Source: Toxorhynchites rutilus septentrionalis
Lineage: Eukaryota; Arthropoda; Insecta; Diptera; Culicidae
NCBI RefSeq assembly: GCF_029784135.1
Contig: NC_073746.1
Span: 185,137,983-185,201,982 of the forward strand
Length of the DNA: 64,000 nucleotides
Direction of reading: 5' to 3'
Shown here: positions 1 through 11,959 of the stretch, one piece after another
Numbering within the stretch: position 1 is the stretch's first letter
Layout: every line of letters begins with the position of its first letter
Translations under genes and position numbers: made by a program
Notes under the pieces: generated by a model
Databases searched by the model: none
Told to the model about the DNA's origin: nothing
The model's input: the letters and a program-made list of their open reading frames with translations, nothing else

Positions 1-150
1 AAATCAAATCGCCAAATGTGGACTGTTTAGAAGCTGACTGGAACCAAAAACAAAATAGTTGAGGGTCTGTCCGTTTATACTGCTGAAATGCACGATTTCA
101 CTTCTAGGTGGATTAATCCGATTTTTTCGTCATCTAACGGACATTCGTGA

Positions 151-648
151 TTAGTTTTTTTTTATTCATTTTATTTATTTCATTTTCATCAGTTACAATT
201 AGTTACCTGTACTTTGAATTAGCATTTTTGTTTGCTAAAACGAGTAGAAAACCTTAACTTAACTTAACCTACCTTAACCTAATCTAAACCTAAGGTTAGT
301 AATACCGATTACCCGCGGCAACTCGGGGTTAATAATTAATAAGGGGTTAATAATAAGTATTATGAACCAGTGAAACCCAATTTCTCCAAGCAAAACCTAA
401 CCGACCTTAGCAAATATTGGAAAATCCTTTTTTTTCATAACCAGCATATTAAGAACTAGCGAAACCCTATTACTCCAAGCGATGCCTAACGGACCTATTC
501 AGATATTCAGAAACCCTTTGAATTGTTATTCAAATGTTTTCTTATTGTTCCACCGTACTTCTCGTATTCCATCTTTGAACGCTATCAAATAATCATTGCG
601 AGTCTTACCAAAATTATTCAAATTGAATTTAATTCCCTCTACAGTAAG
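151..648 (-). repeat. 3' untranslated region of a dead non-LTR retrotransposon
   Basis: On the minus strand this follows the stop codon of the reverse transcriptase remnant at 649 and ends in an A-rich tail (T-run at about 151-160 on the plus strand). Two imperfect direct repeats of about 70-75 bp lie at roughly 362-432 and 450-520. The motif CCGCGGGTAATCGGT (minus strand, 304-318) recurs near the 3' ends of four other non-LTR copies or fragments in this window, which links it to that group. The short TTAACC-like run at 250-295 is not a telomere. Confidence 0.55.
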
Positions 649-2580
649 TCAGAGGGCAGCTTTCGATCTGTAACATTTTTCAGAAATTTGTGACGCAATC
701 AACTCCTCTGGATCACTGATTTGTAGTTTCATCCGCAAATGTATTACAGACTTGATCCACGACCAAACCGTCAAAGCTGAAGTACAAAGTTTTATCTTGT
801 GTTTCAGTGTGTCGAGACTACCACAAATGCTGCAAAGAGGAGAATCTAATCCTGCTATTCGGTGATTGAACATTTTGCTACGCGTAGGAACTAAATCTCT
901 ATACATCACAAATAAGGCCGTTTTTTGATCAGTTGAGAGGAAGGTTTTACTGAAATTTTCGTATAGAATTTCCCATTGCACGTTGGGCAGTTCTGTTTGC
1001 AAACGAGATTTAATATCCATCGCATTTTGAAAATGGTGATATATATTCCTACTTGTATTCAAATTGGAATCCCCTTCTAAACTTCTAGCAATAATCACCC
1101 ATTCCCTAGCGTTTATTCTTAAGTATCTATTGTTAACGTTATTCAACATAAATTCATCGAGGTGTTGGTTGGAATCGCGGTATGCGTGTAAAATGTTTTT
1201 TATAAAAAGACTTTTAGATTGGGTTTCTACATCTTCCAAACCCAAACCACCCTTGAACGTTGGCAGGTATAATTCATTTTTCGCTACACTATACAGGTAT
1301 CCTTTCCACATACGTTTATTGCACAAACTTTTTATCTCTGCAATATGTTTGATCGCTGGTGGAAATATTTGAGCAATATTCTCTGTGCATGCAGGGAGAT
1401 TATAAATTACAAGTGGGACACTGGTATAGTTGGTATAGTTGATTTCAACAGTTTGCTCAAATGTTTTATGCAAATCTTTTCCTAAAATATTAAAACTATC
1501 AACTTCCTTAATCATATGAGACCCAAAACGACAGTTATTAAATCGTAAACAGTTCGATTTTATTAATTTATTTTGGCTTACCGTCTTTACAACATGGCCT
1601 GATTCACTTTTTTTGTGTATCGTTCGTTGCTTGGTGTTTTAGTGGTGCGGCTTGTAAGGCCTGCGACCAACCCCACTATCTCGCAGGAGAACCATCGTGA
1701 TACTGCTGGTTTACGTCCTGAGTACCACCAGGACTGAGCGAAGACGCTTATAGCGGCGTCCATTCGCTTAGAGGAGCTGCTTCCGGGTTTTTATGGCTTT
1801 TCTTGGGGACTGGCAATGTTCAATGCTCATCCTACCACACCCTAGACAGTTCCCCTTCACCAGTGCAAGTCATAAAAACGATCTATGACGATGAAATTTC
1901 TGACCCCAACGGGGATCGAACCCGAAGCCCCCATCTTGGCAAGCGCAACGCTTACCACTAGGCCATGGAGACCACTATAAAAAGTTCGATTTAAGGAAAT
2001 TCATTTTAATTTTACCATAAATACTAAAATAATGAACTAGTTCTAAGACTCGATAAAATTCGTGATTGTTACGTATGAGAATGTTGATATCGTCCGCATA
2101 AGCAATTATTCTTACGGAATAATTTCCAATCAGACAGCCATCAATATTCGAATAAATCATTCTAATCAAAGGCTCGATATAAAGACAAAACAGAGCCATA
2201 CTCAAAAGGCAGCCTTGCTGTACTGACGAATTGATTGCGAAAACGTGTGTTCGAAAACCATTGAATAAAACTCTGGAGTTAGCGTATTTACATAACCTTT
2301 TTAGACAATCAATAAACATAATTGGAAATTGGAATTTTTCTAGTTCTAGTTCAGACCTTGGTTGAATTAAATTATTCCTCTCGCGATCGATAAACCTCTA
2401 CGCTTCATATATTACAAACCTGTCCATATTAGCCGCATCGAAAATTTTTTTGTACTTTTCGGTCTGTTTTAATTTCAGTGAAACACATTGAAAGACACTT
2501 TTTTGTAAAATATTTGCCCAATTAGGTAGAAAAACAGTATATTGAATTGCAAGAAACTGTACCAATGTTTTGGGAAACAT
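649..2580 (-). pseudogene. Decayed non-LTR reverse transcriptase, SINE-interrupted
   Basis: Minus-strand remnant of a retrotransposon ORF2. The upstream part (1983-2580) reads through in one frame apart from a TAG at 2398-2400. It contains the reverse transcriptase block VQQGCLLS and the catalytic YADD box in AYADDINIL. The downstream part (649-1550) carries the C-terminal thumb and connection region and a CCHC-like knuckle (CSICGSL followed by HKIKLC). The two parts are separated by a SINE at 1561-1982. Removing it and one copy of its target duplication restores reading from the RT core towards KEVDSFNILG. No endonuclease domain is visible, so the copy is 5'-truncated or decayed. The clade is uncertain. 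Confidence 0.8.
1561..1982 (-). mobile_element. tRNA-derived SINE with 10-bp target duplication
   Basis: On the minus strand the element starts with a tRNA-like head with a pol III A box (TGGCCTAGTGGTAAGCG) and B box (GGTTCGATCCC) at about 1905-1972, followed by a roughly 340-bp unrelated body. The flanks AGTTCGATTT at 1551-1560 and 1983-1992 form a target-site duplication. It sits inside the RT remnant, so it is younger than that element. Feilai-type SINEs of Aedes are the obvious comparison, but I cannot confirm the family. Confidence 0.85.
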
Positions 2581-4948
2581 GAGTTTCCAAAGCTATAATT
2601 GAAGTTCTTTTTAACATGTCCGTTTTAACCTCACCTCCCCAATATTGATCGATACAGAATGTCAAAACATCATTTTTTTCTATGCTAATAAATAATAAAT
2701 TGTATCAATAAATTTATCACAAACATCGAATGGACCTACAACGCTTATCATGATGTAATTTTAAAACATATGGGAATCAATTTTCTGAATTTTCCGACCT
2801 CCAGAGTTCAGAGTTTTCCGTTTTTTTTCTCCATAACATTGGTCTACGGGCAGATACGAATACATCAAAATAAAGATGGCTCGAATCGGACGATTCCTTC
2901 TTCGGGTTTCGTGCTTAGGAACACATTTGGCCTTACATTTTTATAGATAGACTAGATAGGGTGAACAAGAAATCACAAAATCTGTTGCAAAACAATAAAA
3001 TAGAGTTTATTTGTGGACGTCGAAAAGTGATTCAAATAAATATCTTTGGGAACTGATACCGTCACTGATATTGTACAAGTGGTCCTCTATAAGTGCGCTA
3101 TCGCTCTCTTGTTGCGGGCTAAATAAATGCACAGCAATAGCGGTGCGGATCTCAACGTGTTAAACATGTCTGTCCTGTCCTGTCCACAATTTTTAAATTA
3201 ATTTCAACTCTGATAAGCCATTTCACAAAATACCACAAAAACAGTTTCAAATTCACTGTAAAATTTGAAAGCGATTCTTGGAAGTCCCACTTCATGATCA
3301 AACGCAATCTCATTAATGACATCTTTAGAATTAATTTCAGCGGCCTTCGAATTTCTACGGAGCATTGGTATCTCTAGCAAAAGCTGGCTTCCCGAAACTT
3401 CGTAGTTGCCAGTTTGTCAAATCAACTTTGTCATTTCGCTGTCAGGTACTCATAACATGTGTTGTGCTTGAATTGTTTTAAAAATTTCGCCTTTTTTCGA
3501 CGATTTTAACCGTTTTTGTAATTCCCGATAAAAATGTCCAATGCGCTCCAACATTCTCTCTTCCATCGTTTGCCCGGGTCCGGAAGGTCTTTCGCTTGGT
3601 TTGCTCATCTTACGGGGAATACTCCTTTCAGTTGCAAACTTTTTATCGTTGGATTTTAATAAAATCGTTTGAATGTCCATTTCGACTAGACTGTTCCATT
3701 CAACAGCAAGAATAGTTATCAGTGCTTTGAGTCTGATCTCAACGTTACTGGTCCTTTGGTCCTATGGTGTGCAAATATTCTGCGCTAGATCTACTTCACG
3801 TAGTACAATGCATCAGCAGTACAGACTCAGAAGTATAAAATCATAAACTTCGCACAAACACTGGATCAAGTGGCTGTGGCTCCAGTTTCTATGACCAGCC
3901 TATAAATTGGTTTCACAGCATTATAATGAGCACTCCATCGAGTTTGCGACAATCTTTTAACAACACACCTGTGTGGCCCAGAAACATTTCTCTGTGATCA
4001 GTTTCAACTGCGAAAAACGGGTAAACAGATTAACCAATTCAAAAAATGTCATAAACTGTAAATTATTAGCAAAATCATCAATTGTCCCAATGTGGGCCCA
4101 AAAATGGTCTACAAACTCTATGGATACGACTTTTATGTTTGCTTTCTCTACAAAACGTGAACTCCTTCACTTGATCCTGACATGGTTGGAGCAATCGATA
4201 GCCTGCGAACGGGACTTCATCAAAACTAAACCCTGACCTTCCGGTTGTTGAAGGTTGTCGTTATTCAAATCTGCAGCTTTTCCCACCCAAAACGAAAAAA
4301 ATAGGAGTGGGTTATGTCTGTGATACTATCGCAAGATTCACGTAGGTCTACCATTATTTGTTCGAAGTTGCATCTAAATCAATTCTCAATAAATAGATGA
4401 ATGGATATTTTGTTTTCCCTTCGAATTATCTTGCGGTCTGCGAAATCATATTTTACCCCTTGAGTGCATTCATAAGCAAACGATTTTGCATGTTCGTTAA
4501 TCACGGCAGCAAAAAAGAAACGGACAGAGGTTGGCCAGCCGATGCATCATGCATCAACCGCAGACCAATCGAGACTGAAATGAAATTTCAAGAAGCTATC
4601 GCTATTTATCATGATTTAAATAGTTTGCTTTCGAAGCAGTTTTAAGCTATTGAAACAAGTTTTTATGGCCAATAAGTAAAATACAGCTCTCGTAGATCTT
4701 TTATATTTCGAAAAAAAATAATTTTCATCTCACTTCGTTCATCCGGTTGAGAGATATTATCGCTCAAACCCTTGTACTTCGAACGTAACCCCCTTGTTTC
4801 GAGACTTTGAATTTACACCGCAGTACAGAAATGAAAGATGCAGTATGACGAAATAATGAACATAAAAAACCTAGAAAGATTCTATAACATGGATTTTCCA
4901 TAGTGACTTGTACTGTTAGATAATACCATAAGTAATAACCGATTACCT
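2581..4948. other. Unassigned AT-rich region with dispersed repeat fragments
   Basis: No gene is supportable here. At 3141-3153 an end of the type CTCAACGTGTTAA matches the right end of the TTAA MITEs at 11.1 and 14.1 kb. At about 4590-4770 a segment resembles 28.72-28.91 kb and, inverted, 25.76-25.9 kb, so it belongs to an unnamed dispersed repeat. A 76-codon minus-strand frame at 3450-3680 is charged and coiled-coil-like but has no recognisable domain. Confidence 0.4.
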
Positions 4949-5480
4949 TCATTCAAAATCATGATTTTTTCTCAGTATAATATACTTGTTATGGTCATGG
5001 GTGTCACCCTTAGAGGGGGGTGGAATTGTTTTCTGTTTACTGACTGTCTTTAATACTTTCTCGTCACTCATACCGCTTCCGCATTCCAAACGCCGCCGAT
5101 AGTCTTCACGAAGTTTGATTTTCACAAATTCAACTGTAAGCTCGGCATCCGGACAATTTTCGACTACATTGCCGAGAGTACCGTACGACGGAGGAAGGCT
5201 AGACAGCATCAACGCCATGAATTGCTGATCCATGAGCCCTTCGTTCATCAATTCCAGACGGTTCTGAAGGACCGTCATTGAATTAAGATGCTCTGGGAGG
5301 TTACCTTCTTCAGGTAGTCGCAAGGGGCACAATTTCCTCAAATAAACAAAGCACTGCTAAGTGAAGCTGCTTCGTGAATACTTCTTAAAAAATCCCACAT
5401 TTCCTAGCTGTCGTCTCCCGGATGATGTGTACTATCATTGCATTGTAAATGCTTTTAGGATCAGTGACACCTAGCGATAC
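4949..5480 (-). pseudogene. Ty1/copia-type gag remnant
   Basis: The minus-strand frame 4949-5341 reads LRLPEEGNLPEHLNSM, LMLSSLPPSYGTL, and a basic C-terminal stretch. These match the helical gag region (UBN2-like) of insect copia elements. Upstream, to about 5480, the gag continues in shifted frames (ARK.WDFLRSIHEAASLSS-like segments) with at least one frameshift and a stop near 5340. No protease, integrase or RT follows, so this is an isolated fragment. It abuts a hAT terminal fragment at 5481. Confidence 0.7.
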
Positions 5481-5665
5481 TGCGGCGTAAAAGTCGTCAT
5501 GTATCTCAATGTTGTTTTGTTCAAATGCAAGAAATTTCACAAATGGAAACAATCTGTATCAATCTGTACTTTTTGACGAAAATCTGTACTCTGTACCGTA
5601 CAGAATCCGAAAATAACGATAAAATCTGTACCATTCCAGATAAGTCTGTACGCGTGGCAACACTG
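5481..5665 (-). mobile_element. Terminal fragment of a hAT element
   Basis: Read on the minus strand it begins CAGTGTTGCCACGCGTACAG and continues for about 180 bp with clear similarity to the left end of the hAT element at 23217, including the stretch around GTACAGATTTTCGTCAAAAA. It lacks the MITE that interrupts the 23.2-kb copy, so it serves as an empty-site reference for that insertion. Confidence 0.7.
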
Positions 5666-5699
5666 CCTGTAACTTTCTTCGTGTTCCAAATTCCAAGGT

Positions 5700-7190
5700 C
5701 CAACATTGCTAGATTAAACCGGTTGTAATTCTACAAATTATATTACTATTCAGTTCCATCTTGTGAATGAACCCATCACTAAAGACAGTTTTTTATATGA
5801 ATTATACCGATTGAATGAACTGCTAATTATATATCTAAGTCTACCAATTATATATGTTCATTACTCTTCTTTGTTCTTCTCTTCCGACAGGCGACGAGGA
5901 AGGTGTCAAAATGTGGATATTTATTCGTGGCACCCGACTGGGACTTCAGCAATCCACTCTACAGAACAAAGGTAAGCAGGTCAACAGACGGACATGGTGC
6001 TACTGAACAGTGGTTTTGTTTTTCTCATTTGAATTCATTACAGTCTCGACTGCGTTGCGAGCTTCCCCTAATTTGCATTTGTTAATCACTCTTAGTTCAG
6101 ATAGCTCACAGTCATTATTTCGAGTTAACAAACAGTTTAGTTCGGGGATCTTTCAGGTACGACCTTGTATGAATGAAAGACAGCTCATAAAATTACCTCG
6201 AATATATGAAATATAATTACCTCGATACAACTTGCTTGATCATTTTTTATTTTCAGACTTATTTTGGATTTGATGCCAAATTACACTTCTTGTGAAGTAA
6301 ATTCTAGTACATTTTGTGTTGTGTTTAAATTCTCCGAACTCAACCCGTTTTCTCCTGATTTCACATTTGCAATGAACGGTTTCTGAAGCAACTGTATCGA
6401 TGTTTAGTTAGTCACTTACAAACACAATCGAGGATTTGTGGCCATGGTATTACTATTGTTTGAATTACAAGCCATAACAAAGAAGTCTCTCGATATTTTC
6501 GCTGATACGACTGTTAAACATTCGACAAAATTGAAATTTTCTGGCGAAAAAAAGGTCATCGAAAATCTCAGAATGCTGGTTACCCTCAAAACCCATTAAA
6601 GGGTCAGCAGAATGAATCAAAAGCTTTATGAAAAAACACCTGGAACCTTCCAAGAGCGTTACTAATAACTTCGTCAAGCGGCTAGTTGTGTACGAAGACG
6701 ATAGTCGCACATGGTTAAAATCGACTAAAAATAAATCATAAAATACTTAAAATAAAATCATAAAATAACTTTTGTTCATTACTGGTGTTTGGTTGAAGAT
6801 TCTATAGAACAGAATTAAAATAATAAGCTCTGCAAGAATTAATAACTAATTTCTCTCAAAAAATGGTACTGACAAAATGTGTCCGGAATTTGAAGCAAAA
6901 GTGTCCGGAATTCAAATCATGATTAAAAAAGGGTCCGGATTTCAAATCACGACACGATAAAGAAATTCACAAATTTCGAACAAATATAACACGTTTTTTG
7001 TGGAATTCTGTGAGTCATAACTTACATGAATTAGAAGACTTCTATAGTAATTTCTCATGCCATGATACGTCAATATTTTTCAGTTGTTGGAGCTGTTATC
7101 GTTACGATACGATTGCCAAAATAGATTTTTTTGTGATGTTCTAGAGAATCTACTTGTAAATATTGCAGGAAAAAATCTTATAAGCAGGTA
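5700..7190. other. No gene recognised; short GTCCGGAATTTGAA-type repeats
   Basis: Unassigned AT-rich DNA. At about 6877-6945 three near-repeats of a (G)TGTCCGGAATTYRAA type occur; related GTCCGAAATTTGA motifs occur inside the palindrome at 38.28-39.40 kb. Open frames here are short and lack domain features. Confidence 0.35.
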
Positions 7191-7198
7191 AATTCGCA

Positions 7199-9802
7199 GA
7201 TTGTGTCATATTTACCCGAAACCCACTCACCCGAAAGACAGTTACCCGAAAGGCATTCACCCGAATGTAACAAATACCCGAATGCGACAGCTACCCGAAT
7301 GTAACACCTACCCGAACTGACAATTACCCGAACGCGACATTTGCCCGAATGTAACATCTACCCGAATGCGACACTTACCCAAAAGAAGGATATATTTTAA
7401 TAATACACAAGTTTTACCATATTTGTATTTGTATTTGTATATTTATTTCTGATCATTGTTATATGAAGATGATATTTGTCTAGTACATTCATTCTCATTT
7501 AAATAGAAATACTTTTGCGTTGTTGGTTAGTGTGTGGGTAGTGTGATTTGAGAAATAGTGGCGTTGAATAAAATCCTTTTCAAAATAATGAAATGTGAAA
7601 TAATACAGTTTTATAACGTATTATTATAACGTATTAAACTTCATAAATCTTTCATATGGATGACGCAGCCCGTTTATTTAACACGTTGAGTGCCACGCGG
7701 TTTCATAGCGACTTTCCCGTCAGGCCAAAGCGGATATCGTAGTACAGCGTAGTGGAGCGCAATATTGGAAAATTAGAATTTACTCGATGGAAATTTTCGA
7801 ACGTATTTGGACCATCGTTTCTTATCGTAAGAAGGTATTTGTGCTCGAAAAATATTTCTGCGAAAAAAAAATTAAATTCTACCTTTTCCATCATAGTTTA
7901 TACTGTCAGTTACCGGTGACTGACGCGCAGTGTTTGGATTTCGATCAAAATCGAATGATACACAATGTGTCATGCAAGTAAACTCTCACGAACATATAAC
8001 CAAATATGAGAGGATCATTCAGGTACTTGTATGAATGTCAGTAATCACTTGTGTAATATTTAGTGATTAAACTGAGAGAGGAACGAAGACTGTTGATTGC
8101 ATATCCGATCTGTATCAAACATCGCATACCATTTTCGAAGCCTGCATACAAGTTTGAACCGCATATATCGTCCCGCTCTACTATAGCGAAACCCACTGCA
8201 CAGGCAAGTGCAAAGCAATAAATGATACAAGAAAAATTACGTCATCATTCGGTCACCATTTGCGGAGAGCAACAAATGGGGAAAAAGAGCAGTGTTGCTA
8301 GTAAAACTATGCGGTCTATATGAATATACACATTTCAAGGGATAGAGGCGTTAAAAATGGAAAATATAATCTGACTACCCTTCCCTTAGCCTCTATCGAG
8401 CTAAATAATCATATAGTTTGCACTCTCTGAGACTTAAAAATCAGGATCTGCTACATTAGCTGAATATGAATCTTTCGCTTTGCGTTGTCCGTACGATCCT
8501 GCTGTTTCATGTTGCATGGAGAGGTCGGTATGCATATGTTAGAGGCAAAGAAGAAAATAAGCTTTCTGCACCGAAAGCGTATATGATAGCTTTGCTTGCA
8601 TGCTGGTGTGCAATGAAGTGCGAGCCGATGCAGAGTTGTCTCGTTCTCTTTTGTGTCGTGATTTGCAGCACATAACAACAATAGAATACCGCTGGGGGAA
8701 ATGTTTCCTGAAAGATCATATTTGAACGAACGAAAGCGATTTTTTCAATGAGTGGATCATTTGGCAAACACTGCTGACGCACCCTTATCGGAAAGCTTGA
8801 TGTCAGTCACCGATGACTGACGTAGCAGTAAATGTGTTAAAAGAAAGCTGACAATTTTGGATACATATGTACGTATGGCACTGAAGTGCAATTTTGATTA
8901 TGAATTTATTTTTTCGATATAAAATTTATTCTGAGATCAAAATACATGACATTCATAATTAACCGGGCAAACGTAATGCACCAGGTAAACGTATGCCGTC
9001 CGACGCTCGGTCGACTAAAGGATCGTCTCCTCTGTTTCAAACAAACCGGGCAATCGGTGGAACACAGGTTTGCTTGCGAGAGGCCGCCGCTTCCGACGGC
9101 GGGTCGGCGGCCAACTCGGATTGTGTCACCTTGGCCGCTTGGTGCCGCCTTGGTTCCTTATCTTCGTTAAATGGGGACTTCGTCCTCATTACATTGCTCT
9201 CAGAATAAATTTCATTGCGAAATAATATATTCATGATAAGAACTTCGCTGCGGTGGTAAATAAGTAAGTACCATTTTTATTCTTATTCTTATCTATTCGT
9301 TTTCACATTTTCATTTAATTTCTTATGGTAAAGTTACCTGCTTATTCTTCCAAATATTCCATAACCCATGCTCATGTCTGAATGATTTCTTGGCCTTAAA
9401 GAGCAAAAAGGAAAGTAAAGAAGACGGCATGTCAATTGTGCCTACACCAATTTCTAAAAACGACACAGCGAAGTCTTCAACATCTTTTTCGAATTTCCTC
9501 ATTACAATTTCTCATTTTACTTCGTAACAGGAGATTCGACAAAACTCATAATCTGATTTGTCGGAATTTTTCCGTCTTCATTTGGGTAAACATTGCATTC
9601 GGTTCAATGTTGCATTCGGGTATTTGTTACATTCAGGTAAATTTCCATTTGGGTATTTGTCGCCATTCGGGTGAATGTTCATTCGGGTATATGTTGCATT
9701 CGGGTATTTGTTACATTCTGGTAATTGTTACATTCGGGTATGTGTTACATTCGGGTTAATGTGCTTCGGGTAAACGTGTTTCGGGTGAATGGGACACAAC
9801 CA
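7199..9802. mobile_element. Element with minisatellite-like inverted ends and 8-bp target duplication
   Basis: The left end (7199-7390) holds about a dozen copies of a degenerate unit built on TACCCGAATGTAACA. The right end (about 9583-9802) holds the same units inverted (TTCGGGTA-type). The outermost ends match in inverted orientation (TTGTGTC...CACCCGAAAC). The 8-bp flanks AATTCGCA at 7191-7198 and 9803-9810 form a target duplication, as hAT- or P-like elements make. No transposase is visible inside; an open frame over the right array is just the repeat read in frame. A TTAA-flanked element (7678-8840) is nested inside. Confidence 0.7.
7678..8840. mobile_element. TTAA-flanked non-autonomous element
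   Basis: It is bounded by TTAA at 7678-7681 and 8837-8840. The ends CACGTTGAGTGCCACG and, inverted, CACATTTACTGCTACG match at most positions. The sub-repeat GGTGACTGAC/GTCAGTCACC appears at both about 7915 and 8798, so it may be composite. No coding capacity was recognised. TTAA specificity suggests a piggyBac-type source; this is inference. Confidence 0.5.
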
Positions 9803-9810
9803 AATTCGCA

Positions 9811-11072
9811 ATCTGATGTATTCCCTGAATTTCTGCAAAATTTCATAATAATACGTTCAGCCGTTGTCTAAATTCATCGCGATGTTAAGTATTTAAGGAA
9901 AAAAAACAGATAGAAATGTCGCTGTCGCAATTTGCTCCTCCATTTTTTTTCGTCGAGTGTATAATCACTCTTTGGGAAACGGAGTTATTTCAATCATTGT
10001 GCGACGCAGTAGAATTGTTTTGTCAACGCTGCCTTCTGCAATGGCTACGGTACATAAGTTACAGTTAGCCGTTCCATAAAATTTAGCTGAAAGTAGCAGC
10101 AAACGAAACACATAAGCCAATTTACGCTTAGCTTGCGAAAACCATCGACAACATTGCAATGACATAATAAGCTAATTTACGCTTGGGGATAACCCATGGA
10201 AACCATGGAGGAAAATGCCGCAAAATTAGACTGTAACGAGAGAAAAGTGAATATTTCATTTTGAGTAATGAAATGACCTAGTAGGAATTGAAAGTGCTTT
10301 TTTTTCTCATCAGTATTGACCACTTCGTTTTACTACTTATTTAAATGTACAGAACTTATCTTTTAAAGAATTGCAAGTGGGCCCAATGAAAAGTTCTCGA
10401 AGAAGAGTTTTACAATTTATACAATGATTATCCAATTATCGATGAGGTAGAGGTGTGTAATTTACCGCGACTTTCGCGTCTAGTGCGCACGATGTTTTCC
10501 TCCCAACGTCTGACGCTTTCATCATCAGATGTGTGTGTGTGTAGCTAAATGAGACGTTTCTCATATAGCAAAGTCTATAATCACTTCCTCCAAAACCAGT
10601 TTAGCTGTAAGCTGGTCCAGCGAAATCGGAAATAAGTTGATTCAGCTGGAACTGAAGAGTGATGAAACAAGCATTATGAAACACTACGTGTGTTACTATT
10701 TACTGAGCATTTTATTCTCTATCTTTTAATACATTTTTAGTTCCTTAGCTTCATTCCGTCACAGAATGCTTTCATGCCTGTTGGTATCCTTACATCATCA
10801 CCAATTTACACATTTGAGACGAATGCATATTAACGACGTTATCCCTTGTTTGTCATCTCCTGTATGAATATTCAAGGGTCTGCAGCTTGGTGCATGTTCC
10901 AGACGATCGCTCTTTCATTCTTAAGAAAAGGTATCATCTTCAGTCTTGGTCTTGATTAGCGAAAATCTGAGCTCTTTCCAAGAATAGTTTACACATTTTG
11001 CCACTTGTCATGGTGCACACTTTTGCTTGTTTGCTTCTCTGAAGCATTGTAATCAGAAGCAATTTACAAACC
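9811..11072. other. No gene recognised
   Basis: AT-rich sequence with a short GT microsatellite near 10529-10543. No open frame with domain features and no terminal repeats were identified. Confidence 0.35.
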
Positions 11073-11362
11073 TTAACACGTTGAGCCCCGAATTTTTCTT
11101 GCTGCGCTTTCCATTCAGCCCGCGTCATGAGCGTTTGCACAATATCAGTGTCGGTCTCAGCTTCCTAAGATACTCATTGTATAATAGAAAATAGTCAAAA
11201 ATTCGACTAGAAAGTATCCACAGTTTTGTAAAACACCCGAAAACAAACCGTATATATTTTTATTTTCTTATTCCGTGACTGTCAGTCCCGGTCAGCCAGC
11301 GTTTTCTTACCAAAAAGCTGAAAGTCGACCCCTTGGAACCGACGTGAGGCTCAACATGTTAA
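11073..11362. mobile_element. TTAA MITE, copy 1
   Basis: TTAA target duplications at 11073-11076 and 11359-11362 flank a 282-bp body with terminal inverted repeats CACGTTGAGCC and GGCTCAACATG. It is closely similar along its length to 14074-14329. It lies directly in the 3' flank of the serine protease. On the minus strand it carries AATAAA at 11259-11264, the first such signal after the protease stop codon. Confidence 0.85.
11259..11264 (-). promoter_or_regulatory. Candidate poly(A) signal AATAAA for the serine protease
   Basis: Minus-strand AATAAA about 215 nt downstream of the protease stop codon at 11479-11481. No earlier AATAAA was found between the stop and this site. It is inside the TTAA MITE, so the mobile element would supply the transcript end. 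Confidence 0.45.
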
Positions 11363-11365
11363 CCA

Positions 11366-11394
11366 TGTGTGTGTGTGTGTGTGTGTGTATGTGT
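11366..11394. repeat. GT microsatellite
   Basis: An uninterrupted (GT) run of about 11 units followed by imperfect ATGTGTGCACGCGTGCG, in the 3' untranslated region of the protease. Confidence 0.9.
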
Positions 11395-11478
11395 GCACGC
11401 GTGCGTTTGGTCGGTGGATCGCAAGCGGTGGAAAATTTCACCGACGATTCATGCTAATTGCTTCCACACATCGCTGTT

Positions 11479-11792
11479 CTAATCTTCATCAACAGTTCCT
11501 TCAATCCAGCTGATGTACTCAAACAAATTTACGTAGATTCCAGGAATTGTGCCGCCACATCGCCGGGGACCCAGGCTAACCATGCCAACTTCGTACCACC
11601 GTGGAGATTGGGTGTTACGTTGCTGCATTAATGGGCCGCCAGAATCTCCCTGACAGGCATCCTTCCCCGGTTCTCCCCCTACGCAGAGCTGAGATTCGGT
11701 CAGCTCAACGAAAACTTCGCGATATATATCGTTGCAAACCGAGTGATTGTGAACTGGCATAGATATGGCGTGCTTTTTACGCACCAATGGAC
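11479..11792 (-). CDS. CLIP-domain serine protease, exon 4 (catalytic Ser)
   Basis: Terminal coding exon of the secreted protease whose other exons lie 30 kb away at 41768-42552. The acceptor is TTTCAG followed by GT at 11792; the phase (2 nt completing Gly225) fits the donor of exon 3. It encodes residues 225-328, with the active-site box CQGDSGGP (Ser275), Asp269 six residues before it as the trypsin-type S1 determinant, and the C-terminal GIYVNLFEYISWIE helix typical of S1A proteases. The stop is TAG at 11479-11481. No frameshift or stop was seen. The only doubt is whether intron 3 is really spliced across about 30 kb of transposons. The join gives a domain of normal length, which supports it. 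Confidence 0.85.
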
Positions 11793-11959
11793 CTGAAACG
11801 ATAAAAATGAAGTTCAAATGAGATAAACTATAGATTGCATTTCCAGAAAAATATTTTTAACTTTAGCTGTTTGCTGCTGGTTTTTTTTTTTAACCATTCA
11901 GAACATTAGATAAGTATTCACCAACGTGCACAAGACCTAGCCTCTCTAAATTTCACTCT

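Noticed and set aside
240..300. TTAACC/CCTAA-like tandem run suggesting a telomeric repeat
   Set aside because: The units are irregular and short and lie in the 3' region of a non-LTR element; no regular TTAGG array is present.
9436..9759. 107-codon plus-strand open frame with repeated HSGICY-like units
   Set aside because: It is the CATTCGGGTA minisatellite of the transposon end read in frame, not a gene.
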